Notes: a model not told the origin generated them from the letters alone. A stretch of 64,000 bases of DNA from Datnioides undecimradiatus (GCA_008933995.1 WARS01000043.1:3586001-3650000), one strand, 5' to 3'. Positions 1 to 12,459 are shown, counted from the stretch's first letter. Numbers and translations: made by a program.

Positions 1-1446
1 TTTTTGTGACGCCGAGGGATGCATCTGCAGGCGGTGTCCGAATCGAACCCATTCCCCACCCTTTAGTTACGTCACGCCAGTTCCTAAAATCCCCCCTAAA
101 CTAGATTTACTTTATTTTAATTAAAAATGGCTCCAAAATCATCAGACAAGCTTCTTTACCCACCTAACGCGGCCAGTTAACGATTTGCAAGAGTGTAAAC
201 ACACTGTGCACTTCTTTTCTGGCCGGCACACATGCCTCAGATGGCTATTCCAAATCCCCAGGCTCGTCCCAACCCAGACGAGGTGAGCATTCCTGGCCGG
301 CCATCCAATACCGTCAAAGGAATCTGAAATTTCATCCTTTTCACCCCCCTCACTCCTCCCTCCTGCCACAGTTTGCCTCCAAACCCCCCCCCACCCTCTG
401 CCGTCCTCACTGTCCACACGTGCAGAAGCCTCAATACGTGGACACACACACACATCACTACACACGGATCTCGCCGCAGAGCCCGCGAGGCGTCCTGCGG
501 CAGCCAAGGCGGGATTTACCTCGAACGATTTGCGGTGACAAAAAAAGGCGTCGGTGTGAGCTGTCTGCCGCCGATAAGACCGACACACTGGTGCTGAAAC
601 GACTTGTTGATCGTCAGAACACAACGGGAAACATGTTGCAGCATCTTGCTACGAGCAACGGGATCCAACGTCCACTAAACTGTGCCAAAGTTGGGAAATC
701 TGCCTGCTCTTATGCCCCTTTCCTTTTTTTTTTCTCCCCCCTCTCGTTGGCTTCAAGTGGGCAGGCTCGCTTGGGGGGAAAAAAAAAAAAAAAAAAGGTG
801 ATGTCACGTATTCGCACCCGCCAATCGGAGTTCAGCAGCGTTTGAATCAAAATACGATGACAGATGTGAGGCTGTTCGCTTGCGGATGCCAAACCACCTG
901 CCAATCAGATGCGATCGCGCCACGCCTATGCGGTCCTTCTGAAGCAGATTAGCCGGATTTTACAGGCATTAAACTCTAAATAAACAACACCTGAAGATGT
1001 TTTTTCAGGAGGTTTGGCTCCAATTGTTGCTCACTCAGTCAAGAATGTTTGATGCTGTAGAAAAATACAAACGCACGGTGCCATTTTTAGCCTTACAGGT
1101 ATTTGTTATTAACACTCGCCGCTTCAAGCGCTTGAATTCGCTGCTTTTTTCTGTTTGTATTGTTGTAAAACTGAATACATTCTGTCTTTAGGCTCTTATT
1201 CAGACCACACAGGCACGTTTCTGTGTCTTCTTAAGTCTTAATGACAATTCAGAAAGTTGCAGCATCAAGTCACAGCCCTCCTTTGGCTTCATGAATGAGT
1301 CTAAACTTGCACTCGGCTCTTCCTCTGTGAGCTGTTATACAAGCTTGAGCAGCGGCATATATGAGCTTTATTTATTGAGTGGGATGACAATAACGTGAAT
1401 GAGTTATGTGTGCCCACACGAGCACGTAGGCACATCCACACAAAGC

Positions 1447-1470
1447 CACACACACACACACACACACACA
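1447..1470. repeat. (CA)12 microsatellite
   Basis: Perfect dinucleotide run inside the ankrd50 intron. Confidence 0.95.
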
Positions 1471-4400
1471 CCATCCGCCGGTGGTGTGGAGACAGCGGCT
1501 GCCCTCAGTTTGCTGAGTCATCATTGCAGCCGCACCGCTGCTGCTGTTTCTCCTCATCTGCTCAACTGGAGTTGATGCGTCACACTGGGAGCGATTCTTT
1601 TTTTTTTTCTTTTTGTTTCTAAAAACGTGGCCCCAATCTGCAGCGGGTTTTCCACAGCCGTGCGCCACATGAAAGGCACGGGGGCCGCTTTCATTTAGCG
1701 TCCTTTAGCCCCAATAAGCAGGGCCGCCCAATGTGCAACAGTCAAAAAGTCAACACGGGAAGAAAAAAAACCCACAAAGCTCCCTCGCCGACTTCATAAA
1801 AAATGTCTTGGTTGGTTTTACTTGAAACTGACATGCGCCGCAAGTCGAGCTGTGCTCACAATCAGACAGACAGGCGCTGCAGACGCGTCATTTGAGGGTC
1901 ATTTAGGTAACCGTCGAGACATCTTTACAAACATCTTCCCGTTTATTTAGACCTCGGGCTTTGCACCTCGCAATTTCCAACATTTCCCGGAGCCAATAAC
2001 TGGAATTCGCTTGTCGTGATGCACCCAAAAAAGAGCCGGTAATGCCACGCTGTCTTATGAAATGACAACTTAAAAAAACAACAACAACACAGAGGCCACC
2101 AGTCGAGATCTAATCACGAGTCTGGTTTGATTAATGTCACCACTTATCTGGAATTTAAAAAAAAAAGACATGGACAAGGTTTTGCCGCCAGAAGAATCAA
2201 CACTTTTAACCATCTCGTAGAAAAATATCTAAACTGCAGCGTCAATTTCTTCTTCCGCAGCCGCGCTCCGGGAATAAAACCCTGCCAAGAAACCTCAAGT
2301 CTTGTTCACAAACTTAAGCCGCCGTCATTCATCATTTCTGAAGCCTGTGCCCTTTTTTTTTTGCAAAGAAACAGAAACTTGTTCGGCTACAACACTCGCG
2401 CGCTCGGTGGCGGAGAGCAGCCCAGCAACAGATCCACCGAAGGTCACACCTTAACTAAAAGGCAGCTTTGTCAGCAGAAAGAAAAGACCTGTTGCCTTTA
2501 GTTTGACCCACATGCCTGGGTTAACTCCACCTATTCGCAGCCGGCTCTTTTGTCCAGAGGGGTGGGAGTGAGGGGCGTTGGATGGCAGGAGGCGGACTGG
2601 TTCCAGTCAAAACATGGCAGTGGCCTTTGATAAAGCTAAGACAGACAGCGATGAGACGCAGGAATGTGCTTTGGCTCCGTGATAAGCTACAACCAGAGTG
2701 TCAAACCATTTAGATAGCACTAGTGGCAATGAATTTGACCCATGCAGTGCCTCAACTAAAGCCTGACTGATGTGGGATCAGTTGCCAGCATGGCGTAGCT
2801 AGAACTAGAATGAAAATATACCTTTTTAGCAGGACTGCGATGATGCAAAGACACTCAAAAGGCTGATTTCTTAAAGTATTTATTTTGGTTAAATATTCTG
2901 TTTCCACGCCGTTATACTACCACACGCATCTTTTCTGCATTACAATAAACTCGACCGATCGATTCGGCGAGCTGTCTGACGCGGCCATCGGCTGAAGGAA
3001 GGAGGAGGGCAAGCTGAAAGGTGAAGCTGCCTTTTATCTGGGGCACCGCACTCGTGACCTTTGCTGGCAGGTATCTGACCCGCTAATGCGTCGCATTACT
3101 TCCAGCGGCGCACAAAATAAAAGACGCACTCTTGCGCGGCTGGGAGATACGGCTGAAATCAGTATCGCAGTATCAAACATTAAGGCTGCAGCTAAGTGAT
3201 TCATCTGATTCTTTCCATTTGATCGATTCATTGTTTAAATTTGCCAACAAATGGCGACAAATTGCCCTCGCAGCTTCCTTCGGTGACTTCAAATGTTGCA
3301 TTTTGTTCAAATAAAACAACCCAAAATCCAACAAAAGTCACTTGGTTATCACATCTACTATCCGAGGACATGAACCATATTCTGCTCGTAGACAAAAGCA
3401 TGAATTCAAAGCAGGGGTTTGGTATCCTCCACCAGAACTGAGAACATACCCGGAAATGCTTGGGAACAGCATTTAGAGAGAGCACGGGGTGGTAAAAATA
3501 CGAGCAGCCAACACCTTCTCAGGTGGGCGGAGCTCTGCGGAGGGAATTTCAACTCGTGACCTCCAGATTTCTAAAACCGTAGCTGCAGCCCTGCTCGTGC
3601 TTCGCTTGAGCGTTTCCATTCGGGCTTCGACTCGGCTGCATTTCAGATTAAATTGTCAGGTTTGCGCACGCACACACACACACCCTTAGCAGATTCTGAG
3701 TTTAGATGCAAGCTGAACAGTCAGCTTCTTAAATATAGGGCAACGTTATGAACTAAACTGAGAACTGGTTGCATCGTGCATCACATTACAGGAGTACAGG
3801 ACCAACATATTGTGACATACTGTAAGCAAGGGCATGTATTTTATGTTTTAAAAGCTGAAATGTGACAGAAAACTGTCACATTATAAGGAAAACATCAGCA
3901 TTTGCATGAAATACAAGTAAAATCTGAACATCGGGGTCAGCGTTTGGATCTATCACAGTCAACATCCAATGCAGCACTACGGTCTGAGCAAAGGACACCT
4001 GGCAATAAACCATTAACCAAAATCAATACTGTGTATTTGATACCAGATGCACAATAATACACTATAATAAAACATAATGTCACAATACTCTTTTGTAAAC
4101 ACCCCAACTCCACATTGTGCAATCGGTTGGAATTGTAATTCCTTTCTACGTCGTCCTTAATTTGGTTCCTTCGGTTTATTTTTGATAATACTGTCCAAAG
4201 ATTCATTTCACAACAGAAGATGGCAACAGTGCAGGCGAGGACATCTGTAAAATGGTCATGTCTTGTTCGGCTGGGAGCCACACGGGCTCAAATTCCAGGA
4301 ATGTGGCGTATTTGAGACTCAACACGCGAGTGCCACAGCTTCCTGTTGTAATGACATGCGCATCACAAAGGCAGAGGTGGCAGACTTTTCTTTGGGAAAA

Positions 4401-6718
4401 CATAAATGGAAAGAAAAATCATCGCTGGCTACGAAACTGATCAGAAATCGCATCAGAATCACTAATAAACTACACAACTTAATGCATTCCTGCTTCAACT
4501 TAAATGAAGGAGCTTAATATTTTAGATTTTGTGTAAAATCCACAGAATTTATGCAAAAGGGCAATAAAATGTGGAGGAAAAGGGAGTAAAAAGACTTAAA
4601 ACTGAAGGTTTAAAGCTGAAAAACGACATAACTTTAGCATAAACTGCGCCTGTCTTCGGTTGCGGACGCCCAGATGATAGAGGCGATGATCGGGTTTGCG
4701 CAGCGCGGACGTGAAAACCGTGTCCGAAACGCTTTCGCTTGTATTCACACGAGCCTGGCGATTACCATCCACAAACAGCCCCGTTTGTCTTTGACTGGGG
4801 GCTGAAGAATTCGACAGGGCCTCTTGCATTCGCCCACTAGCTAACATTCAAAATCACAGCTGGAGGGGGAAGGGGAGAGAGGGGAGGCGGGGGGGGAGTC
4901 CAGTTCTCCCCAAAAATCTGTGTTAAACAAGCCCTTTAACCAAACTTGTATAACTTTTATTGAGTAAAGTGCAGTCGGAGCGAGGTGCGCACCCCCCTCT
5001 GTGATTTCTGATGTAAATTAGCGGCTGTAACGTCGGACTAATACTAAAGTTTTACCCCCGTTCCATTCCTCGCACTGTTTCTAATATTGTATTATTTAAC
5101 GCCGCTGCCAGATGCAGCCGACGGTCTCGGCCTCCTGGAGCCAGATAGCATCTGGAGCAGCAGGGGAGCCGCTCAGATTATTTGCGTACAGCGGTGCCTG
5201 GAATGCTTTTGCACCTGAGATGGCGATAAGGCATTCGTCGAAAGTGTTTGGCTCACAAACAAAATAATAAATAAAATAAAATATGAAAAGGCGGCGCCGA
5301 TAGGCCGCACTTTATGGCAAAAAATAAAATAATAAGTGAATAAGACGGTTTGACACAGAGCAGAGCTGAGGCGAGAGGTCCGTCCCTGCTGGGTTCAGGC
5401 TGTGTTTATGTGCCCACGATAACCTGCCTTTCATCTGAGGGGGTCAAACCCAAGTCAGAGTCACTGGTAAGGGGCCGCATGATTACGAGCAGATGACAAG
5501 AGGAGCGCTCACTTCCTTGGGAACCAGTGTGTTTAAAAAAAAAAAGGAAAATAAGAGCGTGGGCCGATCTGTTGACTCTGGTGAACGTTTAAAAAATGAT
5601 TTACCTTGCTGAACGTTTGACCTACTTCTTTCTCCCCCCCCCCCGTGCGCTCGATGTCGAGATGGTGCAATAAGCATCACCAGATGGCCCGACGAGAAGC
5701 CTGAGTGTGTGTTTGTGTGTGTTCAGCGCTGCATTCCAGCCGCTGTTGCATACACTGGCCTGACCTATACTGTGTAGACAAGCCGTGCGAGTAACCCACA
5801 TACACACATGCTCACGCGCAGCTCCTTTTTAAAGCCTCTGCCTACAATAACAGTCCATCTTGATCGTGTTACATGCCCGGGCAGGACGCTGGGAGTCCAC
5901 AAGCCTACTGTACTTCAGTTTCACATGTGCACTCAAGCTCTCTGCAGTGCAGTCACTCCACTCAGGCAGGTCAGTCAGTGAGTGAGTCAGTCATAGTTCA
6001 AAGCTCCTTCCTCGCGAGTTTCCGGCCACCTGAGCTCGGCAGCGACTTAAAAATATCTGACCTTTGCTTGAATCAGACGCCAAGCAGGAGCAGTCCCACC
6101 CAGCATGCCACACCAGGGGGGAAAACCAACAAAACCGTGACATCAAATGAGTGGAGAGGCTGCTGAGGCGGAGCTATGTGATGAGTGTGAGCAGTCAAAA
6201 AAAAAAAAAGGGGTGGGGGGGATGGGTGCACCGTGGGTCAGGAGGTGGAGAGGGAAGAGACGGGGGAGGGGCTGGCTTTGCATTTTACATTTCCAGGCAA
6301 ACCAGATTCCTAGATTTCAAACACGACCTGGAGCCCCCAGAGAGGTTATCCTGCACAATGCACGTGTGTCAGTGAAGGCAAACAGTCTGCAGGTTTGTAA
6401 TCCTCACAGATTATTCTGCAGGCGAGGAAAAGGGCGAAAACCGCTAAAGGTACCTTCTGCAAAATGCTCGTTTTGTCTGAACAAACAGCCGAATACTCAA
6501 AATTATTCAGTCAGTTGTGGTAGAAAACTGTAAAAGCAGCATTTTAAGCTGTTTTGCATAATAAAACAATTGATTGCACAAATTGCTGTTTGTCAGTTAT
6601 GCAGCTGTCTGCAGTAACTTCATGTATTGGGTCCTCCTCGGTGTGATAATCTGTGAAATCATCTGGCATCTTCCCTGACTGTCAGAGCAGGATGGGAAAA
6701 AAGCAGCAGGTGTATATT

Positions 6719-6744
6719 TGTGTGTGTGTGTGTGTGTGTGTGTG
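6719..6744. repeat. (TG)13 microsatellite beside the ankrd50 donor
   Basis: Perfect TG repeat, continued by CGCATGTGTG. Read on the transcribed (minus) strand it is a CA repeat beginning about 20 nt after the 5' splice site of the ankrd50 coding exon. Confidence 0.95.
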
Positions 6745-6763
6745 CGCATGTGTGCACCCTTAC

Positions 6764-7269
6764 CTCTTGAAAGCCTCTGTGGGGTTCCTCTCACACTCTC
6801 CGGGCTGCAAAGTGCTCTGCACAGCTGGATCGCGCACCTTCTCCTCGTATCCCGGCACCAGCCCGCTGCGGCAGATCTGAGCCACCAGACCTCGGATGAA
6901 CCCGCCGACGCACAGCGTGTCCGAGTCGTCCGCCCGGCAGAAGTGGAAGGCCAGGCTCTGCTGGTGCAGACCCCGGTGGGTCCCCTGCGCCGACGTGGGC
7001 CACAGCAGCTCTGTGCACACCGCGGTTTTCCCACTTCCTGGCCCTCCCACTAGCAACACCCCCCAGGAGTTACCTGACTTTGCAGATCCTGATGTCAGGG
7101 TGCCGGGGTTGGACGCACCCCCACCGGGCGCCAGCGGGGGCTGCTTACTGGGAGTGCTGGTTACTCCACTGAGGTTGTTGGTTTTCTCCTGGAGGCAATG
7201 CTGGATCTTGTGGAAGACCCACTCCCGGCAGTAAAAGCGCTTCCCCTGCAGCAAACTGGTTTGGGCCAT
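6764..7269 (-). CDS. ankrd50: ANKRD50 first coding exon (ankyrin repeat domain 50), gene partial
   Basis: This exon encodes the first 168 residues of ANKRD50, a cytosolic ankyrin-repeat protein known to work with SNX27-retromer in recycling membrane cargo from endosomes to the plasma membrane. The start [10 protein letters not shown], the following [18 protein letters not shown] and the downstream stretch [20 protein letters not shown] match vertebrate ANKRD50 as I recall it. A Walker A motif GGPGSGKT sits at residues 75-82, marking the N-terminal P-loop NTPase domain; residues 30-68 are a loose Gly/Ser/Pro linker. The start ATG (7269-7267) has A at -3 and G at +4, and an in-frame TAG lies just upstream at 7296-7294. 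The exon ends with a good donor (AAGAG/gtaagg at 6764/6763), leaving codon phase 2. The large ankyrin-repeat exon must lie left of the window. TANC1/2 have a related NTPase but a clearly different sequence. Confidence 0.93.
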
Positions 7270-7539
7270 TTTGATATAGTGCCGCTGTTCCACCTATTCC
7301 TCCTCTTCATAGGGGTCCCTTCATTCTGCCCCTCACATTTTCAACTCCATCAAAGGCCGGCGGCAAACTCGAACATCCATTCTGTTGTGGTCTTAAAAGC
7401 AGGTTGCAGTCTCGCCGTCCTTGGCGTCGACGGAGAAGCAGGAACCAGAGGGAATGCAACTGGAGTGAAAGTCGGGGAAGAGGCAGAGCTGCTGCAGATG
7501 GCAGGAGAAGCAGCCGAGCTATGGTGCGTTAGAGAATAT
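7270..7539 (-). other. ankrd50: Probable 5' UTR part of ankrd50 exon 2
   Basis: Minus-strand sequence upstream of the ankrd50 start codon. A strong acceptor lies at 7541-7540: a T-rich tract ending in gacctag, preceded by a seven-T run. If it is used, the exon holding the start codon begins at 7539 and carries about 270 nt of 5' UTR. A weaker alternative acceptor (gaatag, 7299-7294) has no pyrimidine tract. This is inference from splice signals only. Confidence 0.45.
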
Positions 7540-7903
7540 CTAGGTCAAAATAAAAAAAGGGAAATCAAAATTGAGGCTCAGAACCATAGATTTTCCACCA
7601 GCTTTTTCCACAGCTTTCCCACTGGTTGAACTGAGTGCTCCTTGTTATTATGAGTGTGTTGCTTTAGCATGGCGCTGGGCATGGCAGGGCACCCGGCTCT
7701 TGAGTGCATCCACTGGCAAACTCCAGCCACCGCCGCTTGATACAATTAGCCATGGGAGTTGCTGATATATTTCCGCTGATGCATTTCAGATGCTACCGGG
7801 GGTGACCGACGCGCGTTTCCATTACATTAACATGGAGGAGGCTGCCAGTGCAGAGTCAGTCTCTCCAATAACATACGAAGCCCGGCTCTCTCTCCCCTGG
7901 AAA

Positions 7904-7924
7904 ACACACACACACACACACACA
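7904..7924. repeat. (AC)10 microsatellite
   Basis: Perfect AC run in the predicted first intron of ankrd50. Confidence 0.95.
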
Positions 7925-8748
7925 GAGAAATGAGGGCTAAATTAGGACACGTTTCAAAATGCAACTTCATGCTAATGCGCCTTTAACCGTTTCGCTCAAA
8001 GAGATGTTTGCCGAGACATCGTTTCACCATCTCGGAGGGAGGTAAAAGTGCAAAAGTGGGTTAACAGCCACCCGTATGAGCAGATCCATGCAGGAGCAAC
8101 AGTTTGCCGCCACTTCTTATGTTGCACGCTGCTGTTATAGGCACCCCCGACCCAGGACGAGAAGGGTTAACTCGACTCCTGCAGCTACTAGAGGTGGGTA
8201 CGTTGAGGGTTTTGGTGCTTTTATCCTCCACAGCCCACATCACTCCCTGCCTGCCTGCCCCGCGACCAAATTCCTGGCAGGGGTTCGTCCAGTTTCTCTG
8301 GTCTCTCCGCGGACCCCCCACCCCCTCTCCTTCCTTCCTATGTGGCTTTAAATCCCAAACAGCCCACATCCGTCCTGCACTCTGTGTTTGTGTGTGTACG
8401 GTCGGGTCCAAATAAGACGACCCCCACGCCGCCACTCTTTCCTGCACTTACAGGGGTCGTCTACATGGTTGGGAATTTAAGGTAACCTCACCTCAAACAC
8501 CGGCTTTTCAAAGGTGACCGCAATCTCACACAGTCAAATCCGGAGTATATGTGATAGCGTGTGATCTAGGAAATGGTGTTAAGTGGCGTCACGGTGAATG
8601 TTTATTATTAATGAAAACGGAAGTGCATTGAATTTAAGCGTATTCTTCATTCCCTTTGGCACTTTGAGCACGTTTTTGTTCAGCTCTTCATCACTGCTAC
8701 CACACACTGGAGCAAATGCAAATATTACCCAGCCTCTCCGGCCATGCA

Positions 8749-8770
8749 ACACACACACACACACACACAC
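8749..8770. repeat. (AC)11 microsatellite
   Basis: Perfect AC run in the predicted first intron of ankrd50; the flanks add shorter ACAC words. Confidence 0.95.
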
Positions 8771-9070
8771 AGAGAAACACACAGTCTTACTTTGTAACGT
8801 TGCCAAATAACAAGGTTTCACACAGGCTGCGATACGTTCCTACCTTTGTCGCCTCCCGACACGACAAAAAAAAAAGCCCAACAAATAAATGTTTACGAAA
8901 TAAACAAACACCTCTGTTGTTGTGGTTTTGTTTGGAGGCGGAAGGCGACAAATGATCAGCGAGAGCAAACGACACCAATGCACTCCGGTGACTATGAAGG
9001 CAGCACAAGTCTTTTGTATGACCAGACAAACCTCACCCATTTTCAGATGGGATACGATTTACACCTTTGG

Positions 9071-9129
9071 AGCGCGCGCGTGTCTGTGCGTGCGTGCGCT
9101 CGCGCGCGCGTGTGTGTGTGCGCGTGTGC
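9071..9129. repeat. Alternating CG/TG tract with Z-DNA potential
   Basis: About 60 bp of almost unbroken alternating purine-pyrimidine sequence rich in CGCGCG and TGTGTG, ending in CGCGTGTG. It lies about 200 bp from the CpG-rich ankrd50 promoter candidate, in the predicted first intron. Confidence 0.85.
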
Positions 9130-9279
9130 TGGTGGGCTTTAAAAGAAAACCGTCCAGACGAGCTAACAGTTGCATGGTTTTAGGGAGAAAATACCCCCCC
9201 ACCCCCTAAAAAAATAAGAAAGCAACCAGGCTCACATGCAGCCTGTCGGGTTATCGCAGGCACACAAACTGTCCCTTCA

Positions 9280-9760
9280 ACTTGAATGCGGCCGTTTGTG
9301 GAGCGTTTCACTGTTTTCGCCACAGTTTTAAATGTCTCTCATCCCCAAACGGCTTCTCCCCCCCCCGCCACCTCCTCACCTCTTGCCGATTCCTCTCGGT
9401 GTCTTTTTTTTTTTGTTTAAATAATTGGGGAGGGGGTGTTGCTGTGTCCGTGGAGTCAACACCCTTTTCTGTCCGCGTTAAAAAAAGCTCCAGGTGGACC
9501 GAGCCGACCGTTTTCTCCCTCCGCTGCGGTTCAACGCCTGAATCTGTGCATTAGAGCGACGTTCGCGTCTTTCTTTGAATCGGTCCTTTCTGTCGGTGTC
9601 GGCTCCTCCTGCTGCCCGACACAGCTCCACAGTGAGCCGACTGACTCTCCGCCTCCCGAACACTTTGCATTTCTCTCCGCTGCATGCAGAGCACACACAC
9701 GCCAGTGAGCGGCGCGGGGCCTTGTGGGACATGGAGTTTTACCCTTTGGTCGCCATGACT
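9280..9760 (-). promoter_or_regulatory. ankrd50: CpG-rich promoter candidate of ankrd50
   Basis: About 480 bp with roughly thirty CpG dinucleotides, far denser than the surrounding DNA, about 2 kb upstream of the ankrd50 start codon. On the minus strand, 9735-9711 reads TCCCACAAGGCCCCGCG preceded by ACTCCATG, a fair match to the ZNF143/STAF promoter motif (TCCCAnnrTGCnnyGCG). A CATGGCGAC word resembling a YY1 site lies just upstream. The position, CpG density and motif fit a broad housekeeping-type promoter firing leftward. Confidence 0.5.
9380..9700 (-). other. ankrd50: Predicted non-coding first exon of ankrd50
   Basis: On the minus strand a near-consensus donor (CAAGAG/gtgagg) lies at 9380/9379 inside the CpG-rich block 5' of ankrd50. 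With transcription starting around 9.65-9.72 kb this gives a non-coding first exon of roughly 300 nt, spliced over about 1.8 kb to the exon ending at 6764. No coding potential is required. The transcription start is a guess. Confidence 0.35.
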
Positions 9761-12060
9761 AATAAAGGAAGCAAAACAAAGTAAAACAAAGTGAATACAT
9801 GTGTCTGCTCTCTTCCCGTATTGTCATGAATGCAAGCAAAATGTTAAATTATTGTATTTAAATTATTTTTACTGCAAAACAAATAAACAAACAAAGGATT
9901 CAGATCATTTAACCACCATTATTATACACATATTCATCACCATGAGTATTTTAAATTATTTAATCATGTATAAATGATTTGTAGAAACATTATTAATCAT
10001 AATTATAACTTTATTAATTAAATGCATTGTGGTATTGCAATACCGCCACCATCTTGCACAGAGCGATATGATAATAACAATATATGGCTGATAGGACTTT
10101 ATTTTAGTTTTTAGACCAACAAACAAAATAATACCTTATTTTCCAAAGACAGAAACAAAGTGAGCAGATTATCTTGGTTAAACTGATGAAGCCGACTGAT
10201 GAAATACGAGTCTCGTGACACACTGAGCTCTCCGCGTTTCTCCTTGTCGTCCTCTCCCCACGGTCTCAGCGAACTCGTCAAATCCTGCCATAAAAATGAA
10301 GAAGCATCGAAACAACTGAAATCCGACACCTCATTAGCAGCGGAGGGAAGTAACCAAGTATAATTACTCGAGTACTTAAGTAACTTACTTACTAAAGTAT
10401 TTCCATTTTCTGCTGCTTTACACATCTCTCCTAATTCAGTGAAATATTGATGTTTTAACTTCTCTACACCTATATTTAGTTTAATATCAATAATTATACC
10501 TCTATAATTCTGAATAATATACCTAACGATGGTTCGAAACCTGCATTAAACCCATCTCCATCTGTGGGAACATGCAAACTTTCCTGGGCTGAATGTTGAC
10601 ACCGTTTCTCTGCTGCTGCCGCACCTTAAAATGTGAATTTCGTAGCTGTCCTGAGATGTTTCAGTTTCATCTTTTAACAAACATGTTGTCGAAGTTATCT
10701 GCTGCCTTGTTTCATTCTGCCCGGGGCGTTTCATTTCAGAATCAGCTCCTCCTGCGCGTCCTGTGTATTTGCAGCATCTGCCAGCTCACCTCTCAGCTGG
10801 AGATCGTGATGTTACAACGCTGAACGGAGCCTCCTCTTCATCAATTATACCCTGTGCTCCACAGAATCTCTCGCAGAAAGTTATCACTCATGTTCCGAGT
10901 CTGACCAGTTAATTCTCCATTATGGAGATCTGCCGGATAATAATGAATAAAGCATTAATTGGAAATAAAAACAGTCCCAGGTTGTTGCTTCCATGCTCCA
11001 ACTGCGATCCGCGATGTGTTTCCTCGCAGCTGACGCACCAGATGTTGTCATTGTTAGCGAGAGCAGCAGGCAGGTGAGTGTTTTGGAATTAGGGTTGCAC
11101 GTTTGACAATAACGCGAGGAGGCGTTTCACCGCGTGAAGGCCGCGGTAACGCCTTGACTTGTGTTTCAGCTGCAGAACAAAACTCTGTTCGGTACATTTG
11201 GAAATGAAATGTGCAAGCGAGCAGGTTGTAGCAGAACTGTGAGACTTTTTTAAGGTTTTTCTTTTCCTCATCTGTTCAGCGGGGATGCACAGGGCCTGCA
11301 GGTTGGATGTGTTTTGATCTAACTGGAGGCTGCTGATCTTACAACTTATTTATCGCTCCCTGCAGAATCACTTCAGGGACTTTTTTCTTTGAGGTGCAGC
11401 CGCAGCAGGTTGTAATAACTGACAGCGTTAGCGGTGAAAGATAACCAGGCCTTGTGTTGGAGTCAGTTTCCACTTCAGACTGCGTTTCCTCCAGCGCTGC
11501 CTCCCATGTTTGGGGTCATTGAGACGATTGGCAGCGGTGAGGGCCGAGGCTCAGTTGGGTTTAATGTTGGGGCGCGTGCAAATCGATGTGGAAACAGACG
11601 AAACACCCGACCTGAGAAGTGAAAACAAGTAATCCGAAAACTTCAGAGACAAAAACATCGAGAGAGAAAATGTCCAAACCAACCTCGTTTGACGTTCTTA
11701 CTCAATAAATTTACAACTGCAACTCATATAAAGTAGATGCAACATAGATGGCAACATGCTAACATAGTAGCACATGTTGCCAATTAACGTATCAGCCGAG
11801 TTGCAAAAGGTCCCCGCCAAAATATTTGATCTTGCAATACGAGCTCGTACTACAGCATCGTTACGCTCGTCACGGTTGTGTTCAGGCACCCACTGCACTT
11901 AGTTATGTTTGGGAAAGGATCGTGTTCCTGTTTGCAGTGACTTGAATCCCAAGGCGCAACGTGATTATTAGCATTTAACCCAAACCACAGTCTTTCCTTA
12001 ACTGTAACCAAAGTGCTTTTCTTGATTAAAACCAACCACAGATTGGAGTCTGGTGGGTGT
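9760..12060. other. Intergenic, upstream of ankrd50
   Basis: No gene seen. 9840-10080 is AT-rich (many ATTATT and AATTAT words). One dispersed-repeat copy sits at about 10344-10470. The rest is unique-looking sequence without long open frames of recognisable content. Confidence 0.6.
10344..10470. repeat. Dispersed fish repeat (AAGTAACTAAGTA family), partial copy
   Basis: The run of GGAAGTAACCAAGTA, TTACTCGAGTACTTAAG and TAAAGTATTTCCATTTT in this order is the familiar head of a very common teleost dispersed repeat (AAGTA-rich, then ATTTCCATTTTCTGCTxCTTTA). Both ends are indistinct, so the borders are approximate. The class is uncertain, probably a non-autonomous DNA transposon. Confidence 0.6.
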
Positions 12061-12070
12061 CTAAAGCCTC

Positions 12071-12379
12071 GTTTCCACTGCGCTGCTGCTCTTTTCATTG
12101 GTTCTCCGTCGTCAGTTGTTTGGTACCTGGTACCTTTTGTACGGCCACTGATTGGTCTTCGCCTGCCTCCAATGCAGGATTTCCCAAAGCCTCCTGTTTT
12201 TACCAGATGTCTACCAAACAGCCACATACCGAGAGAATCAGGAACACCATCTCTCACCAAATCCCCCATCGCTCCCGTGTTTGTGTGGCGCCTAGGCAGT
12301 TTCACTCGGCCGCCGTGACGATCAGATAACAGCCCCACCTACATCTACCCGTGTTGCTGTGCTGTCTGCGGTGGAAAAC
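12071..12379. mobile_element. MITE-like element with terminal inverted repeats
   Basis: The left end GTTTCCACTGCGCTG is mirrored at the right by GCGGTGGAAAAC (12368-12379), giving imperfect terminal inverted repeats around about 309 bp. The interior contains GGTACCTGGTACC near the left end. The layout (TTTCCACTGC ends, internal GGTACC words) resembles a widespread fish hAT-type non-autonomous element. No transposase frame is present and a target duplication could not be settled. Confidence 0.55.
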
Positions 12380-12459
12380 AAAATCGGGAAAAGCACTTGG
12401 TGCCAAAAGTCGTTTGGAGCTGAACTGTACCTGTAGACCGCGCACTGATTGTAGAAGTG

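Larger units (their letters stand above)
1..6763 (-). other. ankrd50: Intron of ankrd50 (no coding exon seen)
   Basis: Sequence 3' of the first coding exon on the minus strand. I looked for the next expected ANKRD50 segment (CVLLPLL...SLFLLVDSVDEG in vertebrates) and found no trace, so the ankyrin exon lies beyond the left edge. The stretch contains a (CA)12 tract at 1447-1470, a (TG)13 tract at 6719-6744, several A- and T-runs (for example 778-797, 6198-6210) and moderately CpG-rich unique DNA around 400-560 and 5080-5160. Open frames here lack recognisable domains. Confidence 0.6.

Noticed and set aside
6764-7293. TANC1/TANC2 as the identity of the left-hand gene
   Set aside because: TANC proteins also have a P-loop NTPase before ankyrin repeats, but their sequence there (VFVGRDWVFHEID..., GFGKTAIISR) differs, while the start [10 protein letters not shown] and [13 protein letters not shown] fit ANKRD50, and an ATG opens the exon as in ANKRD50.
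7198-7629. 143-codon plus-strand frame opposite ankrd50
   Set aside because: Shadow of the real minus-strand exon and its UTR.
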